From: Bacteroidaceae bacterium
Lineage (GTDB): Bacteria; Bacteroidota; Bacteroidia; Bacteroidales; Bacteroidaceae
DNA length: 32,311 bases
Direction: 5' to 3'
NCBI GenBank assembly: GCA_900752815.1
Contig: CAADWS010000157.1
Span: forward strand, 1-32,311
Shown piece after piece: positions 17,510 through 27,036 of the stretch (the first letter of the stretch is position 1; each line of letters begins with the position of its first letter). The notes under the pieces are model-generated. The model was given only the letters and a program-made list of their open reading frames with translations, was not told where the DNA came from and ran no database searches. Position numbers and translations under genes: made by a program.

Positions 17510-17610
17510 GTCCGGCGCAGTCCTCCCGAAAAAAATGCGGCCTGTGTGAGGCTGAAGCACCAAGTGCCAGATGCTGACAGGTCTTTGGAGATGAAATAGG
17601 TAACATAAAA

Positions 17611-17659
17611 TGTCAACTTCGCGGTGGCTTGGCCCCGATGGGGTTGACACTCTTTTTTT
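17611..17659 (+). terminator. Terminator after hemD
   Basis: TGTCAAC (17611-17617) pairs with GTTGACA (17643-17649), enclosing a G+C-rich inner region with CCCCGATGGGG, then seven Ts at 17653-17659. It separates hemD from rnpA. Confidence 0.7.
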
Positions 17660-17743
17660 CCGTCCTTCCGGTTGCTGCTGTTTGCTGCGGCTGTTTCCGG
17701 TCGGTGCCGGTCCGCCGGGCGAATCTTTTTAAGTAGAACGATT

Positions 17744-18184
17744 ATGAAGCTCTTTACATTTCCTAAAGCCGAACATTTGTGCTCCCAATTGGACATCGAA
17801 CGGCTGTTTCAGGCCGGAAGCCATTCCATGACGGCTTATCCTTTGCGTGTGGTCTTCCGTGAGGTGCCCCACACCTCGGGGCCCGCGGTCAAGGTGCTGA
17901 TGAGTGTTTCGAAAAGGCGTTTCCGTCATGCCGTGGACCGCAATCGCGCCAAGCGGCAGTTGCGTGAGGCATATCGTCTCCGTAAGTCGCTGCTTGAAGA
18001 GCTTCCGGAGGGAAAAGGACTGCACCTGGCCTTTCTGTGGATTTCGGACACGCCGGCTTCTTCCGAACAGGTGGGGAGGCGGATGAACAGCCTGCTTTTG
18101 CGGTTGCGCGACCGTTACTGCGCGGTTGCGTCTTCTGTTGTATTGCAGGAGGAGGGGCGGCAAGAGTCAGAACCACAGGAATAG
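17744..18184 (+). CDS. rnpA: Ribonuclease P protein component (RnpA)
   Basis: Protein subunit of RNase P, which trims tRNA 5' leaders together with the catalytic RNA. The 146-residue basic protein contains the signature [20 protein letters not shown] (around residues 54-73), the RNR motif of the family. The ATG at 17744 ([12 protein letters not shown]) is chosen because the upstream 24 in-frame codons do not resemble the family. The C-terminal 25 residues ([19 protein letters not shown]) are an unstructured-looking tail. It is followed by yidD, the conserved bacterial neighbour. The usual rpmH partner upstream is not here, which is normal in this phylum. Confidence 0.93.
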   Translation: MKLFTFPKAEHLCSQLDIERLFQAGSHSMTAYPLRVVFREVPHTSGPAVKVLMSVSKRRFRHAVDRNRAKRQLREAYRLRKSLLEELPEGKGLHLAFLWISDTPASSEQVGRRMNSLLLRLRDRYCAVASSVVLQEEGRQESEPQE

Positions 18185-18251
18185 AATATCCGGGAGCGGA
18201 TGTTTCCGGCATTTTATCGTTTCTAATTTTCAATGTAGTAAATCTGACGTC

Positions 18252-18506
18252 ATGAGGGCATTCTTTACTTGGGGCTGGAAGCATTTGCGCAAGGGGCTGG
18301 TGGCACTTCTGGTGTTTCCCATCCGTTGCTATCAGCGGTACATCTCGCCCCTGACGCCGCCAGCCTGTCGTTTTACTCCCACTTGTTCCCAGTATGCCAT
18401 AGAGGCATTGCGCAAGCACGGACCGCTGAAGGGCTCTTATCTGGCTCTCCGCAGACTGCTTCGCTGTCATCCTTGGGGCGGCAGTGGCTATGACCCCGTG
18501 CCCTGA
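18252..18506 (+). CDS. yidD: Membrane protein insertion efficiency factor (YidD)
   Basis: A small protein associated with the cytoplasmic membrane that assists YidC-dependent insertion in characterised bacteria. The 84-residue product shows the full family block [20 protein letters not shown], then [15 protein letters not shown] and [14 protein letters not shown]. The ATG at 18252 gives an N-terminal amphipathic/hydrophobic helix ([17 protein letters not shown]), as expected; longer open frame upstream is rejected. It is 67 bases after rnpA, in the typical rnpA-yidD order. Confidence 0.93.
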   Translation: MRAFFTWGWKHLRKGLVALLVFPIRCYQRYISPLTPPACRFTPTCSQYAIEALRKHGPLKGSYLALRRLLRCHPWGGSGYDPVP

Positions 18507-18586
18507 CACATGGAAGCATTGGCGGGCAGAAGAAAATATGGCCGTCAGCATCGTCGGATAGTGGTCTTCATCGTTTCTGCTTTCGT

Positions 18587-19141
18587 ATGGACATTCCAGA
18601 AAATTCTTTTTTTGATTTTCACACCCACAATCTGCAGGCGCAACCCGGAACGGCAATTGTCAATTTGCCGGAAGCGGCTCTGCGTTGCCCGGCCGCTTTT
18701 GTGCTGACGCCGGGAGGCCTTTATTCGGCCGGCATTCATCCCTGGTGGACGCCGGTGGCCGATGAAGAGCTTTGGGCCGGATGGGAATACTGGCTGCGGC
18801 ATCCGCAGGTTGTGGCAGTTGGCGAATGCGGACTCGACCGCATGCGCGGTGGCGACCTGTTGCTGCAGGAAGAAGTCTTTATGCGGCAGGCGGAAAAGGC
18901 CGAAGAATTGCATCTGCCGGTTACGGTACACTGCGTCAGAGCGTTCGACCGTCTGCTCGCTCTTCGCCGTCTGCTCCGTCCCCAGGTGCGCTGGACGGTG
19001 CACGGGTTCAGGGGAAAACCGGCATTGGCGCTTCAGTTGTTGCAGGCCGGTATGGATTTAAGTTTTGGGGGCCGTTATTGCGCGGAGAGCTATGCTCTTA
19101 CGCCGCCCGACCGGCGGCATCGTGAAACGGATGACGACTGA
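18587..19141 (+). CDS. TatD-family metal-dependent hydrolase, C-terminally short
   Basis: A TIM-barrel metallohydrolase of the TatD family; characterised members are 3'-5' nucleases acting on DNA or RNA. The metal ligands are recognisable in order: FDFHTHN (residues 9-15), GECGLDR (Glu), TVHCVRAFD (His), TVHGFRG (His) and finally RETDDD, which supplies the last Asp. The protein stops right there at 184 residues. Related proteins I know continue for roughly 30 more residues with the last helix of the barrel. None of the three frames downstream of the stop looks like that missing part. It may still bind metal but lacks a structural element. It lies 80 bases after yidD and is followed by gyrB. 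Confidence 0.82.
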   Translation: MDIPENSFFDFHTHNLQAQPGTAIVNLPEAALRCPAAFVLTPGGLYSAGIHPWWTPVADEELWAGWEYWLRHPQVVAVGECGLDRMRGGDLLLQEEVFMRQAEKAEELHLPVTVHCVRAFDRLLALRRLLRPQVRWTVHGFRGKPALALQLLQAGMDLSFGGRYCAESYALTPPDRRHRETDDD

Positions 19142-19251
19142 CGTTGTCATGCTGTTTTTACGGTGAGGGAGAGTTGCTTTTGTCTCGGATGCACCGGTGT
19201 TTTGCCCGTTCGGTTCATCTGTGGGTTCCGTCCCTTTTTGTGCGGGCAAAA

Positions 19252-19283
19252 TTCGTTCAGTTCATGGAAAATTCGTATTTTTG
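19252..19283 (+). promoter_or_regulatory. Promoter of gyrB
   Basis: TATTTTTG (19276-19283) fits TAnnTTTG. TTCG at 19252-19255, 20 bases upstream, matches three of four bases of the -33 box. The start codon is 39 bases past the -7 box, giving a leader of about 30 nt. Confidence 0.6.
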
Positions 19284-19294
19284 CTTTGTTGTAA

Positions 19295-21280
<1,986 letters not shown>

Positions 21281-21366
21281 CGCGTTTTTGCGGTAGCATA
21301 TCCGGTGAAACCGTCTTGCCGGCATGGCATGTTGCCTGCCGGCAGTGAACATAAGATGTTTGATGC

Positions 21367-21411
21367 AGCCCTGTGTGTTGTTTCCTGAAGGGAACGCGCA
21401 CGGGGCTTTTT
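21367..21411 (+). terminator. Terminator after gyrB
   Basis: AGCCCTGTGTGT (21367-21378) pairs with GCGCACGGGGCT (21396-21407), a 12-bp stem with a few G-U pairs, followed by Ts to 21411. It lies 87 bases past the gyrB stop. Confidence 0.78.
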
Positions 21412-21553
21412 GTTGGGCGGCGCGGTAGTCCGTTCCGCTGGAGATGCAGCTGCGGAGAAGGTTGAAAAAGCCTAAAAACGTGAATTCGGTATGATGATTT
21501 ATCCCCGGGCAGAGGTCCTTGTATGCTGTTGCCGCATCACGTTTTCACAATCC

Positions 21554-21636
21554 TACTGACAGAAATTTCTAAAGTACTGATAGAAATTTCTGTCAGTACT
21601 TTAGTTTTTACGAAAGTACTGACTGTTTTTGCGGTG
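21554..21636. repeat. 21-bp-phased palindromic element upstream of dapB
   Basis: TACT words occur at 21554, 21575, 21597 and 21617 (spacing 21, 22, 20). Two overlapping palindromes are present: a perfect 17-bp inverted repeat (21554-21570 with 21582-21598), and a 36-base near-perfect palindrome at 21569-21604 with one T/G mismatch. GTCAGTACTTT-A-GTTTTT at 21592-21609 matches the metK array (13360-13377) at 17 of 18 bases. The rest of the gyrB-dapB gap (21412-21553 and 21637-21745) shows nothing I recognise. Confidence 0.75.
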
Positions 21637-21745
21637 AAAAAGTTAGGGTAGTGTCTCTTTGTAGTAGTAATATTGAACTCACGTTAAAAAGTATTGGTAA
21701 ATGGCTGATAACCGTGATGAAACCGCTGTTTTTTGACAAAATCCC

Positions 21746-21776
21746 TTTGTCCTTCGCCAGCCTTGCACTAACTTTG
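21746..21776 (+). promoter_or_regulatory. Promoter of dapB, perfect Bacteroides consensus
   Basis: TTTG (21746-21749), 19 bases, then TAACTTTG (21769-21776) match TTTG-N19-TAnnTTTG exactly. The ATG is only 21 bases past the -7 box, so the leader would be about 10-15 nt. It probably drives dapB, lepB and the genes after them. Confidence 0.85.
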
Positions 21777-21797
21777 CAGAAAAAGCAACCCGGAAAT

Positions 21798-22562
21798 ATG
21801 AAAATTGCATTGATAGGATACGGTAAAATGGGGCACATGATTGAGGAAATTGCCCGTAGCCGTGGACATGAGATTGTTTCTATTATTGATATCGACAACG
21901 CTGACGATTTTGAGTCGGAAGCGTTCCGCAGCGCCGAGGTGGCGATAGAGTTTACGGCGCCTTCTGCCGCTTATGGCAATTGTCTTCGCGCTTTTGCGGC
22001 AGGCGTCAAGGTGGTGAGCGGCTCCACGGGCTGGATGAGCAGCCATCGTGAAGATGTTCTCCGTCTTTGCGGCGAGGAAGGCCATACGCTTTTCTGGGCT
22101 TCCAACTTCTCTCTGGGCGTTGCCATCTTCAGTGCGGTCAACCGTCAGTTGGCACGTCTGATGAACCGTTTCCCGCAGTACGATGTCAGTATGGAAGAAG
22201 TGCATCACGTTCACAAACTTGATGCGCCGAGTGGCACGGCCATCACGCTGGCTGAGCAGATTGTGGCCGAGGTAGACCGCAAGAAAGGCTGGATTCTGGG
22301 CGAGGAGCGCCATCCCGACGGCAGTGTGAGCGGTAGCCGTGAGCAGGCTGCCGATTTGTTGCGTATCGATTCTGTACGGCGCGGTGAAGTGCCCGGCATC
22401 CATAGCATAACCTATGACAGTCCGGCGGACAGTATCACCATCGTTCACGACGCGCACAACCGCAAGGGCTTTGCATTGGGGGCCGTGCTTGCTGCCGAAT
22501 TTACCCGCAACCGCCAGGGACTGCTTACCATTGATGACCTGACGGCCGAACTCTTTGCGTAG
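21798..22562 (+). CDS. dapB: 4-hydroxy-tetrahydrodipicolinate reductase (DapB)
   Basis: NAD(P)H-dependent step of the diaminopimelate/lysine pathway, feeding peptidoglycan cross-links and lysine. The 254-residue product starts MKIALIGYGKMGHMIE, the nucleotide-binding loop. The substrate motif EVHHVHKLDAPSGTA lies near residue 134, with GSTGW and FALGAVLAAEF further along. The ATG at 21798 is required by the family start and by the promoter at 21746-21776; an ATG at 21651 in the same frame would lie upstream of that promoter and is rejected. lepB follows after 37 bases, suggesting one transcript. Confidence 0.95.
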   Translation: MKIALIGYGKMGHMIEEIARSRGHEIVSIIDIDNADDFESEAFRSAEVAIEFTAPSAAYGNCLRAFAAGVKVVSGSTGWMSSHREDVLRLCGEEGHTLFWASNFSLGVAIFSAVNRQLARLMNRFPQYDVSMEEVHHVHKLDAPSGTAITLAEQIVAEVDRKKGWILGEERHPDGSVSGSREQAADLLRIDSVRRGEVPGIHSITYDSPADSITIVHDAHNRKGFALGAVLAAEFTRNRQGLLTIDDLTAELFA

Positions 22563-22599
22563 ATTTTCCTTCTCTTGTAAGTCAACCAAATTTAAATAG

Positions 22600-24093
22600 A
22601 TGAATTCAGAAAAAAAAGATAACACATTGTCCGGGAGTCCGGCTACTTCTACGACGGCGGGCTTTGGCAAGGCTTCTTCCAGGGCTTGGATTCGCTTTGC
22701 CGTTGTGACCATTCTTTATCTCCTCTTCCTGCTTTGGGTGGGTTCCTGGTGGGGCTTGCTGGTTGTTCCCTTTATTTATGATGTCTACATCTCCCGTAAA
22801 ATCAAGTGGGGATGGTGGAAGGAACTCCGGCATCCGCTGGCCCGTACCGTCATGAGCTGGGTCGACGCTATCGTTTTTGCGTTGGTCGCCATTTATTTCA
22901 TCAATCAGTTCTTTATTCAGAATTTTGTCATTCCGTCTTCTTCATTGGAGAAGACTTTGCTTACAGGCGATTATCTTCTCGTATCCAAGTTTCATTACGG
23001 TCCGCGCATTCCCCAGACGCCGCTGACCATGCCCTTGACGCAACACACCTTGCCTGTGTTCAACTGCAAGAGCTATCTGGAGAAACCGCATTGGGACTAT
23101 CGCCGGGTTTCCGGCCTGGGGCCTGTGGAACTCAACGACATTGTGGTCTTCAACTATCCTTCGGGCGACACCGTGGCTCTGGCGCCTGAATTCCAGAGCC
23201 GTGACTATTATGCCATGGCCTACGAAATCGGCCGGCAGATGCTTCCCCAAATGCTTTCGCCTGAATTGTCGCGTGAGGAGGAACGGCGCGTTTTTGAAGC
23301 CTATTATGCAGCCGGAACGGCTTTCCTCAAGGCGCATCCCGAGCAGTTCGGCGAGATAACGTCGCGTCCTACCGACCGGCGCGAAAACTATGTGAAGCGT
23401 TGTGTCGGTCTGCCGGGACAGACGCTGCGCATTGTCGATGATGTGATTTATCTGGATGGCAAGCCGTTGCCGCAGCCGCAGCAGGTACAGTTCCGTTATG
23501 ACGTGCAGTTTGTGCGTCCGCTTGATGAGGACACCAAGAAGGAACTGCACATTACCAATGAGGAACTTGGCTATTTGCAGTATGGGGCAGGATTCCCCAT
23601 GACGGCTTATGTGCGCGATGCACTGGTCAGCCGCGGCATCATAGCGCCCAATCCGCCGCGTTCTGCGCTGGCCCAGGGTGAGGAACTTTATCCGTTGAAT
23701 CTGCAAAAGGACTGGACTACTGCCGATTACGGCGGCGAGTCGGGCATCTGGATTCCGAAGCGCGGCGGCAAGGTGCGTCTGACGCTTGACAACCTGCCCC
23801 TCTACGAGCGGCCTATCCGCATTTACGAGGGCAATACGCTCGAAGTAAAGGACGGGCGCATTTACATTAACGGCGAACCTGCTGAAGAATATACCTTCCG
23901 TATGGATTATTACTGGATGATGGGCGATAACCGGGATAATTCAGCCGACTCCCGCTTCTGGGGTTTCGTTCCCGAGGACCATATTGTCGGCAAGCCGCTC
24001 TTTATCTGGCTTTCGCTTGACCCGGATTACGGACTTTTCAACGGGAAAATCCGTTTCGACCGTTTCTTCAAGTGGGTGGGCGACATCCGCTGA
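22600..24093 (+). CDS. lepB: Signal peptidase I (LepB), long Bacteroidota form
   Basis: Membrane protease that cleaves signal peptides of exported proteins. The 497-residue product has hydrophobic segments at about 31-60 and 87-108. The catalytic Ser follows in VIPSSSLEKTLLTGDYLLV (Ser115 by alignment) and the general-base Lys in YVKRCVGLPGQ (Lys266), with the conserved GDNRDNSADSRFWGFVPEDHIVGK box near the end. A large insertion of over 100 residues between the Ser and Lys boxes explains the length compared with E. coli LepB (324 aa); this is usual in Bacteroidota. Directly downstream is a short paralogue lacking the catalytic residues (24224-24763). Confidence 0.94.
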   Translation: MNSEKKDNTLSGSPATSTTAGFGKASSRAWIRFAVVTILYLLFLLWVGSWWGLLVVPFIYDVYISRKIKWGWWKELRHPLARTVMSWVDAIVFALVAIYFINQFFIQNFVIPSSSLEKTLLTGDYLLVSKFHYGPRIPQTPLTMPLTQHTLPVFNCKSYLEKPHWDYRRVSGLGPVELNDIVVFNYPSGDTVALAPEFQSRDYYAMAYEIGRQMLPQMLSPELSREEERRVFEAYYAAGTAFLKAHPEQFGEITSRPTDRRENYVKRCVGLPGQTLRIVDDVIYLDGKPLPQPQQVQFRYDVQFVRPLDEDTKKELHITNEELGYLQYGAGFPMTAYVRDALVSRGIIAPNPPRSALAQGEELYPLNLQKDWTTADYGGESGIWIPKRGGKVRLTLDNLPLYERPIRIYEGNTLEVKDGRIYINGEPAEEYTFRMDYYWMMGDNRDNSADSRFWGFVPEDHIVGKPLFIWLSLDPDYGLFNGKIRFDRFFKWVGDIR

Positions 24094-24223
24094 CGGGCAG
24101 AATGTCCGGGCGATGTGCCCGCCGCTCCGTCCTGCAGCGGGCGTATCCTTTCTCCTTCTGTCGGGTGTCTTCGGACGTTGCACCGTTGCCTGATTATGTG
24201 AAACCTTCATTCCGTGACAAGTC

Positions 24224-24763
24224 GTGGTGACCGTTAAACGATACATCGGCCATTTCCGCCGGCCCTTTGCCTCCAGCCGCTGGAGGAAGTTTGTGCTCGC
24301 CTTGCTTCTGGCGTGCGGACTGTTGGTGCTGGTGCGTGCTTTTCTGTTGACGCAGGTGGAAGTCAGCGTCGACCGTCCCGACTTGGGCCTGTTGGCCGGC
24401 GACCGTCTGCTGGTCAACCGTGTCAGTTATGGCTTGCGTCTGCCTTTTGCCCGTCCGGCCGGAAGCCTCAGATGGGGTAAGTCTCTGCCGGCGCGCGGCG
24501 AGATGGTGGTGTTCGACTATCCTGCCGGGTCCGGTCACTGGCAGGTGGAGCGTACATCGGCCCTGGCGGGCGATACGCTTTGGCATGGTGCCGGCCGGCG
24601 CAGTTATTCCGTTGTGCCCGAAGGTCATTTTGTTGCGGGTCATTATGTCATTCCTGAATATTGTCTGGTGGGGCGTCCGCTTTGCACCACCTATTCTCTT
24701 ACGCCTCCTAAACCGTTTTTCCGTAAAGTGCGCACGTGGCGTTTCTTCCTTCTGATTCCATGA
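24224..24763 (+). CDS. Signal peptidase I-like paralogue without the Ser/Lys dyad
   Basis: A 179-residue membrane-anchored S26-fold protein with one N-terminal TM (about residues 22-43, LALLLACGLLVLVRAFLL). It aligns with the upstream LepB: LLAGDRLLVNRVSYG matches LLTGDYLLVSKFHYG, and QVERTSALAGDTL matches YVKRCVGLPGQTL. At the catalytic Ser position it has Arg51 (in VDRPDL), at the Lys position Glu109, and the GDNRDNSxDSR box is missing. It is therefore probably not a protease. The start is GTG at 24224 or the next GTG; no in-frame ATG fits. It overlaps the WbqC gene by ATGA, so the two are translationally coupled. A regulator or partner of LepB is possible, but that is inference. Confidence 0.75.
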   Translation: MVTVKRYIGHFRRPFASSRWRKFVLALLLACGLLVLVRAFLLTQVEVSVDRPDLGLLAGDRLLVNRVSYGLRLPFARPAGSLRWGKSLPARGEMVVFDYPAGSGHWQVERTSALAGDTLWHGAGRRSYSVVPEGHFVAGHYVIPEYCLVGRPLCTTYSLTPPKPFFRKVRTWRFFLLIP

Positions 24764-25398
24764 ACGCAGTTCTTCTCACTTCGGCCTATCTGGCGCCGGT
24801 TCGCTATTACAGCAAGCTCTATGCCGCTCCCCGTGTCTTCGAGGAGCGTTGTGAATATTATGTGAAACAGACCTACCGCAACCGTTGCGTCATAGCCGGA
24901 CCGGAAGGGCCGCAGGCGCTTACGCTGCCCGTTGAGCATGGAGGCGGGGCGCGTCCTCTGACGCGCGACATCCGGCTGAGCGACCACGGCAATTGGCGGC
25001 ACGTTCATTGGAACGCGTTGGCCAGTGCCTACGAGAAGAGTCCGTATTTTGAATATTATGCCGACGATTTCCGTCCTTTTTATGAGCGTCGCTTCACTTT
25101 TATGGTCGATTTTAATGCCGGTCTCCGCGATTTGGTTTGCGATTTGCTGCAACTGCATCCTGATATTACGGTGACTACGTCCTATGCCGATGCAGCAGCG
25201 TTGGGCGCCGACGACTTTCGCGAAACCATCCGTCCCAAACTCTCTGCCACGGACGACCCTTCCTTCCGTCCTCTTCCTTATTGGCAGGTATTTGCCGGTC
25301 GCACGGGTTTCTTGCCCGATTTGAGTATTGTCGACCTGCTGTTCAATATGGGGCCTGAGGCGCGCCTGGTGCTGCGTGATTCCGTTGTGCAGCCGTAA
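24760..25398 (+). CDS. WbqC family protein
   Basis: A 212-residue cytosolic protein of the WbqC family, found in O-antigen and related surface-polysaccharide loci and, in Bacteroidota, next to lepB. Visible family features are the start MNAVLLTSAYLAPVRYYSKL, YVKQTYRNRCVIAGPEGPQ with TLPVE, WRNVHW-like WRHVHWNALASAYEKSPYFEYY, and the end LSIVDLLFNMGPEA. Biochemical function is not known to me; a role in amino-sugar or glycan building has been proposed from context. The ATG overlaps the stop of the LepB-like gene (ATGA), which favours this start over the upstream in-frame ATG at 24736. Confidence 0.85.
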   Translation: MNAVLLTSAYLAPVRYYSKLYAAPRVFEERCEYYVKQTYRNRCVIAGPEGPQALTLPVEHGGGARPLTRDIRLSDHGNWRHVHWNALASAYEKSPYFEYYADDFRPFYERRFTFMVDFNAGLRDLVCDLLQLHPDITVTTSYADAAALGADDFRETIRPKLSATDDPSFRPLPYWQVFAGRTGFLPDLSIVDLLFNMGPEARLVLRDSVVQP

Positions 25399-25490
25399 AG
25401 GCATGAATCCTGTAGGATGGAGTGATAAGGGCGCACGGTAGCGTATCCCTGCATTCCGTTGACTGCTGCCGATGTTTTCCACGATGCCGG

Positions 25491-25684
25491 ATGTAGGGAC
25501 GTACCGATTAGGTGCGTCCGTTGCCCGGATAGCTCCAGCTGTAAAATAAAAGTACAGCCACCTGAATACTTACGCCTATTCCTCCGCGTTTTTGGACATC
25601 CTCCTATAAGGAAACGGCCATTCATTTCATAAGCATCCCCCGTATAATAAAACGTCGGACGCACCTGCCGGTACGTCCCTACAT
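25491..25684. repeat. REP-pair (BIME-like) element, solo copy A
   Basis: The left end reads ATGTAG, then GGACGTACC-GATTA-GGTGCGTCC (25497-25519). The right end (25657-25684) is the inverse, GGACGCACC-TGCC-GGTACGTCC, then CTACAT. Each end is thus GTAG plus a 9-bp hairpin, and the two face each other as 29-30 bp terminal inverted repeats around about 135 bp of A+T-richer interior. The element is 194 bp long. Conserved sequence also extends about 46 bp to the left (from 25445) and about 28 bp to the right. Confidence 0.85.
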
Positions 25685-25826
25685 CGCAATCATTCTCTCC
25701 CGTTCGTGCCGTTTTCCTTTACAATGGCCGGCATAGGCCATCTTGTATCCCGGATTTCCGCAGACGTGATGTAGCCGCATATCGTGGCTGGTGCGTTTCG
25801 TGTTTATGCTGCATTTAAAACGATAA

Positions 25827-25857
25827 AAGGGAGTCTGTGCAGAGACAGAACTCCCTT
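25827..25857 (-). terminator. Hairpin downstream of the sigma factor operon
   Basis: AAGGGAGT-CTGT (25827-25838) pairs with ACAG-A-ACTCCCTT (25845-25857), with one bulge. On the minus strand TTTTATCGTTTTA follows. It is the likely end of the sigma/TM/DUF4252 transcript, 137 bases past the stop, and could serve the convergent WbqC transcript as well. Confidence 0.55.
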
Positions 25858-25993
25858 GTTTATCTTGGTTTTATCCCGCCGGATAATGCTTTTGAGAGAA
25901 TTGAAACCAGTGCTGGTCTCGGGGGGGTTTTAATAAAGCGAGTGACGTTTTCACTCTTCGCCCTCCGCGTTTCGGAGAAGCCCTTTCTTCTTC

Positions 25994-26491
25994 TTATTGT
26001 GTCTTTTCTACGATGTTCGCGTTTTCCAGTTGATCAAGAAATTTCCGGTTCATTTCTCCCGTCAGGTTGACGATGCAGAACATTCCTTGCTTTTTGCTGA
26101 TGAAAACCATTTCAATGATGGTTTGCTTGTGTTTCCGCAGGTAAATTTCCCGTTCCTTGTCGTTTTTGTAAGGATGGTAGCGGTTCCGGTTGAGACGGGC
26201 CAGTCGCGAGGCTTTGGCAAACAAGCTGTCGGTGGCCGCTGTCTGACCGTTTCTGACGATTTGGATGCTTTTTACCTGCGAAAGCAGATCTTTCAGGTCT
26301 TCGTTTTCTTCCAGTGTGTCCAGCAGCATGATGCGTTCCATCATGTTCGGACTGACCGTGCCGCATATCATGTCCGGATATTCCGTTTTGTGCAGCGCTA
26401 CGAAGCGCGTGGCAAAGTCCTCTCCGCTTTGTGCGGAAGCGGTGGCCAGCAGGCCGAGCGCCAGCATCAGGGTGAGCACTATCCGTTTCAT
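25994..26491 (-). CDS. DUF4252 domain-containing secreted protein
   Basis: A 165-residue protein with a clear signal peptide (MKRIVLTLMLALGLLATASA, cleavage before QSGED). The mature part matches the pattern of Bacteroidota DUF4252 proteins: IMLLDTLEENEDLKDLLSQVKSIQIV, then HPYKNDKEREIYLRKHKQTIIEMVFISKK. The last block resembles a regulatory-like module commonly encoded beside ECF sigma genes. Its function is unknown. Its ATG overlaps the stop of the upstream TM protein (ATGA at 26488-26491), so translation is coupled. Export to the periplasm and the sigma-factor context suggest an envelope-related role; that is inference. Confidence 0.85.
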   Translation of the reverse strand: MKRIVLTLMLALGLLATASAQSGEDFATRFVALHKTEYPDMICGTVSPNMMERIMLLDTLEENEDLKDLLSQVKSIQIVRNGQTAATDSLFAKASRLARLNRNRYHPYKNDKEREIYLRKHKQTIIEMVFISKKQGMFCIVNLTGEMNRKFLDQLENANIVEKTQ

Positions 26492-27036
26492 GAGCGGTTC
26501 GATGGCTTATGCTGGGGATCAACCTGTTCCTTTTTCAGAGTGTCGGCGTCTTCAGGCTGTGTACGCAGCAGTTCCCGTATGGCCTCCATGCCGTTGATTC
26601 CTGCTTCCAGAGCTTCCTTCGGTTCCCGGTAGGTGTCGTGATAGTTCGCCGTGTTGTAGTCCCATGCTCCGTCCTCCTGCTGGCGGTCGAAGGTGTGTTG
26701 GGCGGCGTTTCCCAGCAGTACGACGATGGCCACGGATGCTGCGGCGCGGAACAGCGGGCGCATCCGTCCGGCAACGGTCAGCCGGCGGGCTTTCACCACG
26801 ATACGGCGCTCATTCTTCTCCTGTTCGCCTGCCATTTTCAGCAGTCGGCGGTCGAAGTCTTCGCCCAGTTCCGTTTTCAAGTTCTGTTCTTCATACTCGA
26901 ACAGCGCCTGATAGCGGGCCAGATGCGCCGGCACATCCTTCTGGTGGAAGAACGTGCGCAGGATGCGTTCCTCTTCAATCGAGGTTTCGCAGTTCCAGTA
27001 GCGTTCAAGCAGTTGTTCAATGTATTTATAGTCCAT
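26488..27036 (-). CDS. Single-TM protein encoded next to ECF sigma factor, possible anti-sigma factor
   Basis: A 182-residue protein with an acidic N-terminal helical region (MDYKYIEQLLERYWNCETSIEEERILRTFF), common in small Bacteroidota proteins encoded beside sigma factors. One hydrophobic segment (about residues 97-112, AASVAIVVLLGNAAQ) follows, then a polar C-terminal part. The layout fits a membrane protein with a cytosolic N-domain facing the sigma factor, which is how anti-sigma factors work, but I see no zinc-binding HxxxCxxC motif. It overlaps the sigma gene by 11 bases and the DUF4252 gene by 4, so all three are made together. The anti-sigma role is inferred from context. Confidence 0.7.
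   Translation of the reverse strand: MDYKYIEQLLERYWNCETSIEEERILRTFFHQKDVPAHLARYQALFEYEEQNLKTELGEDFDRRLLKMAGEQEKNERRIVVKARRLTVAGRMRPLFRAAASVAIVVLLGNAAQHTFDRQQEDGAWDYNTANYHDTYREPKEALEAGINGMEAIRELLRTQPEDADTLKKEQVDPQHKPSNRS

Larger units (their letters stand above)
25399..25993. other. Convergent intergenic region with one REP-pair unit
   Basis: This is the gap between WbqC (+) and the DUF4252 gene (-). It holds a complete inverted-repeat unit (conserved flanks 25445 to about 25712, core 25491-25684), a short hairpin ATGGCC/GGCCAT (25724-25741) and a terminator hairpin (25827-25857). A 7-G run sits at 25921-25927, and two small hairpins (about 25940-25980) lie just past the DUF4252 stop. I see no gene. 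Confidence 0.6.

Noticed and set aside
19142..19260. Frameshifted continuation of TatD after its stop
   Set aside because: All three frames were read; none shows the expected terminal helix sequence, so a simple frameshift does not explain the short end.
21651..21797. Upstream extension of dapB to the ATG at 21651
   Set aside because: It would place the perfect promoter (21746-21776) inside the gene and add 49 residues absent from DapB proteins.
25724..25741. ATGGCC/GGCCAT hairpin as the WbqC terminator
   Set aside because: Only 6 bp and not followed by a T run; too weak to call.
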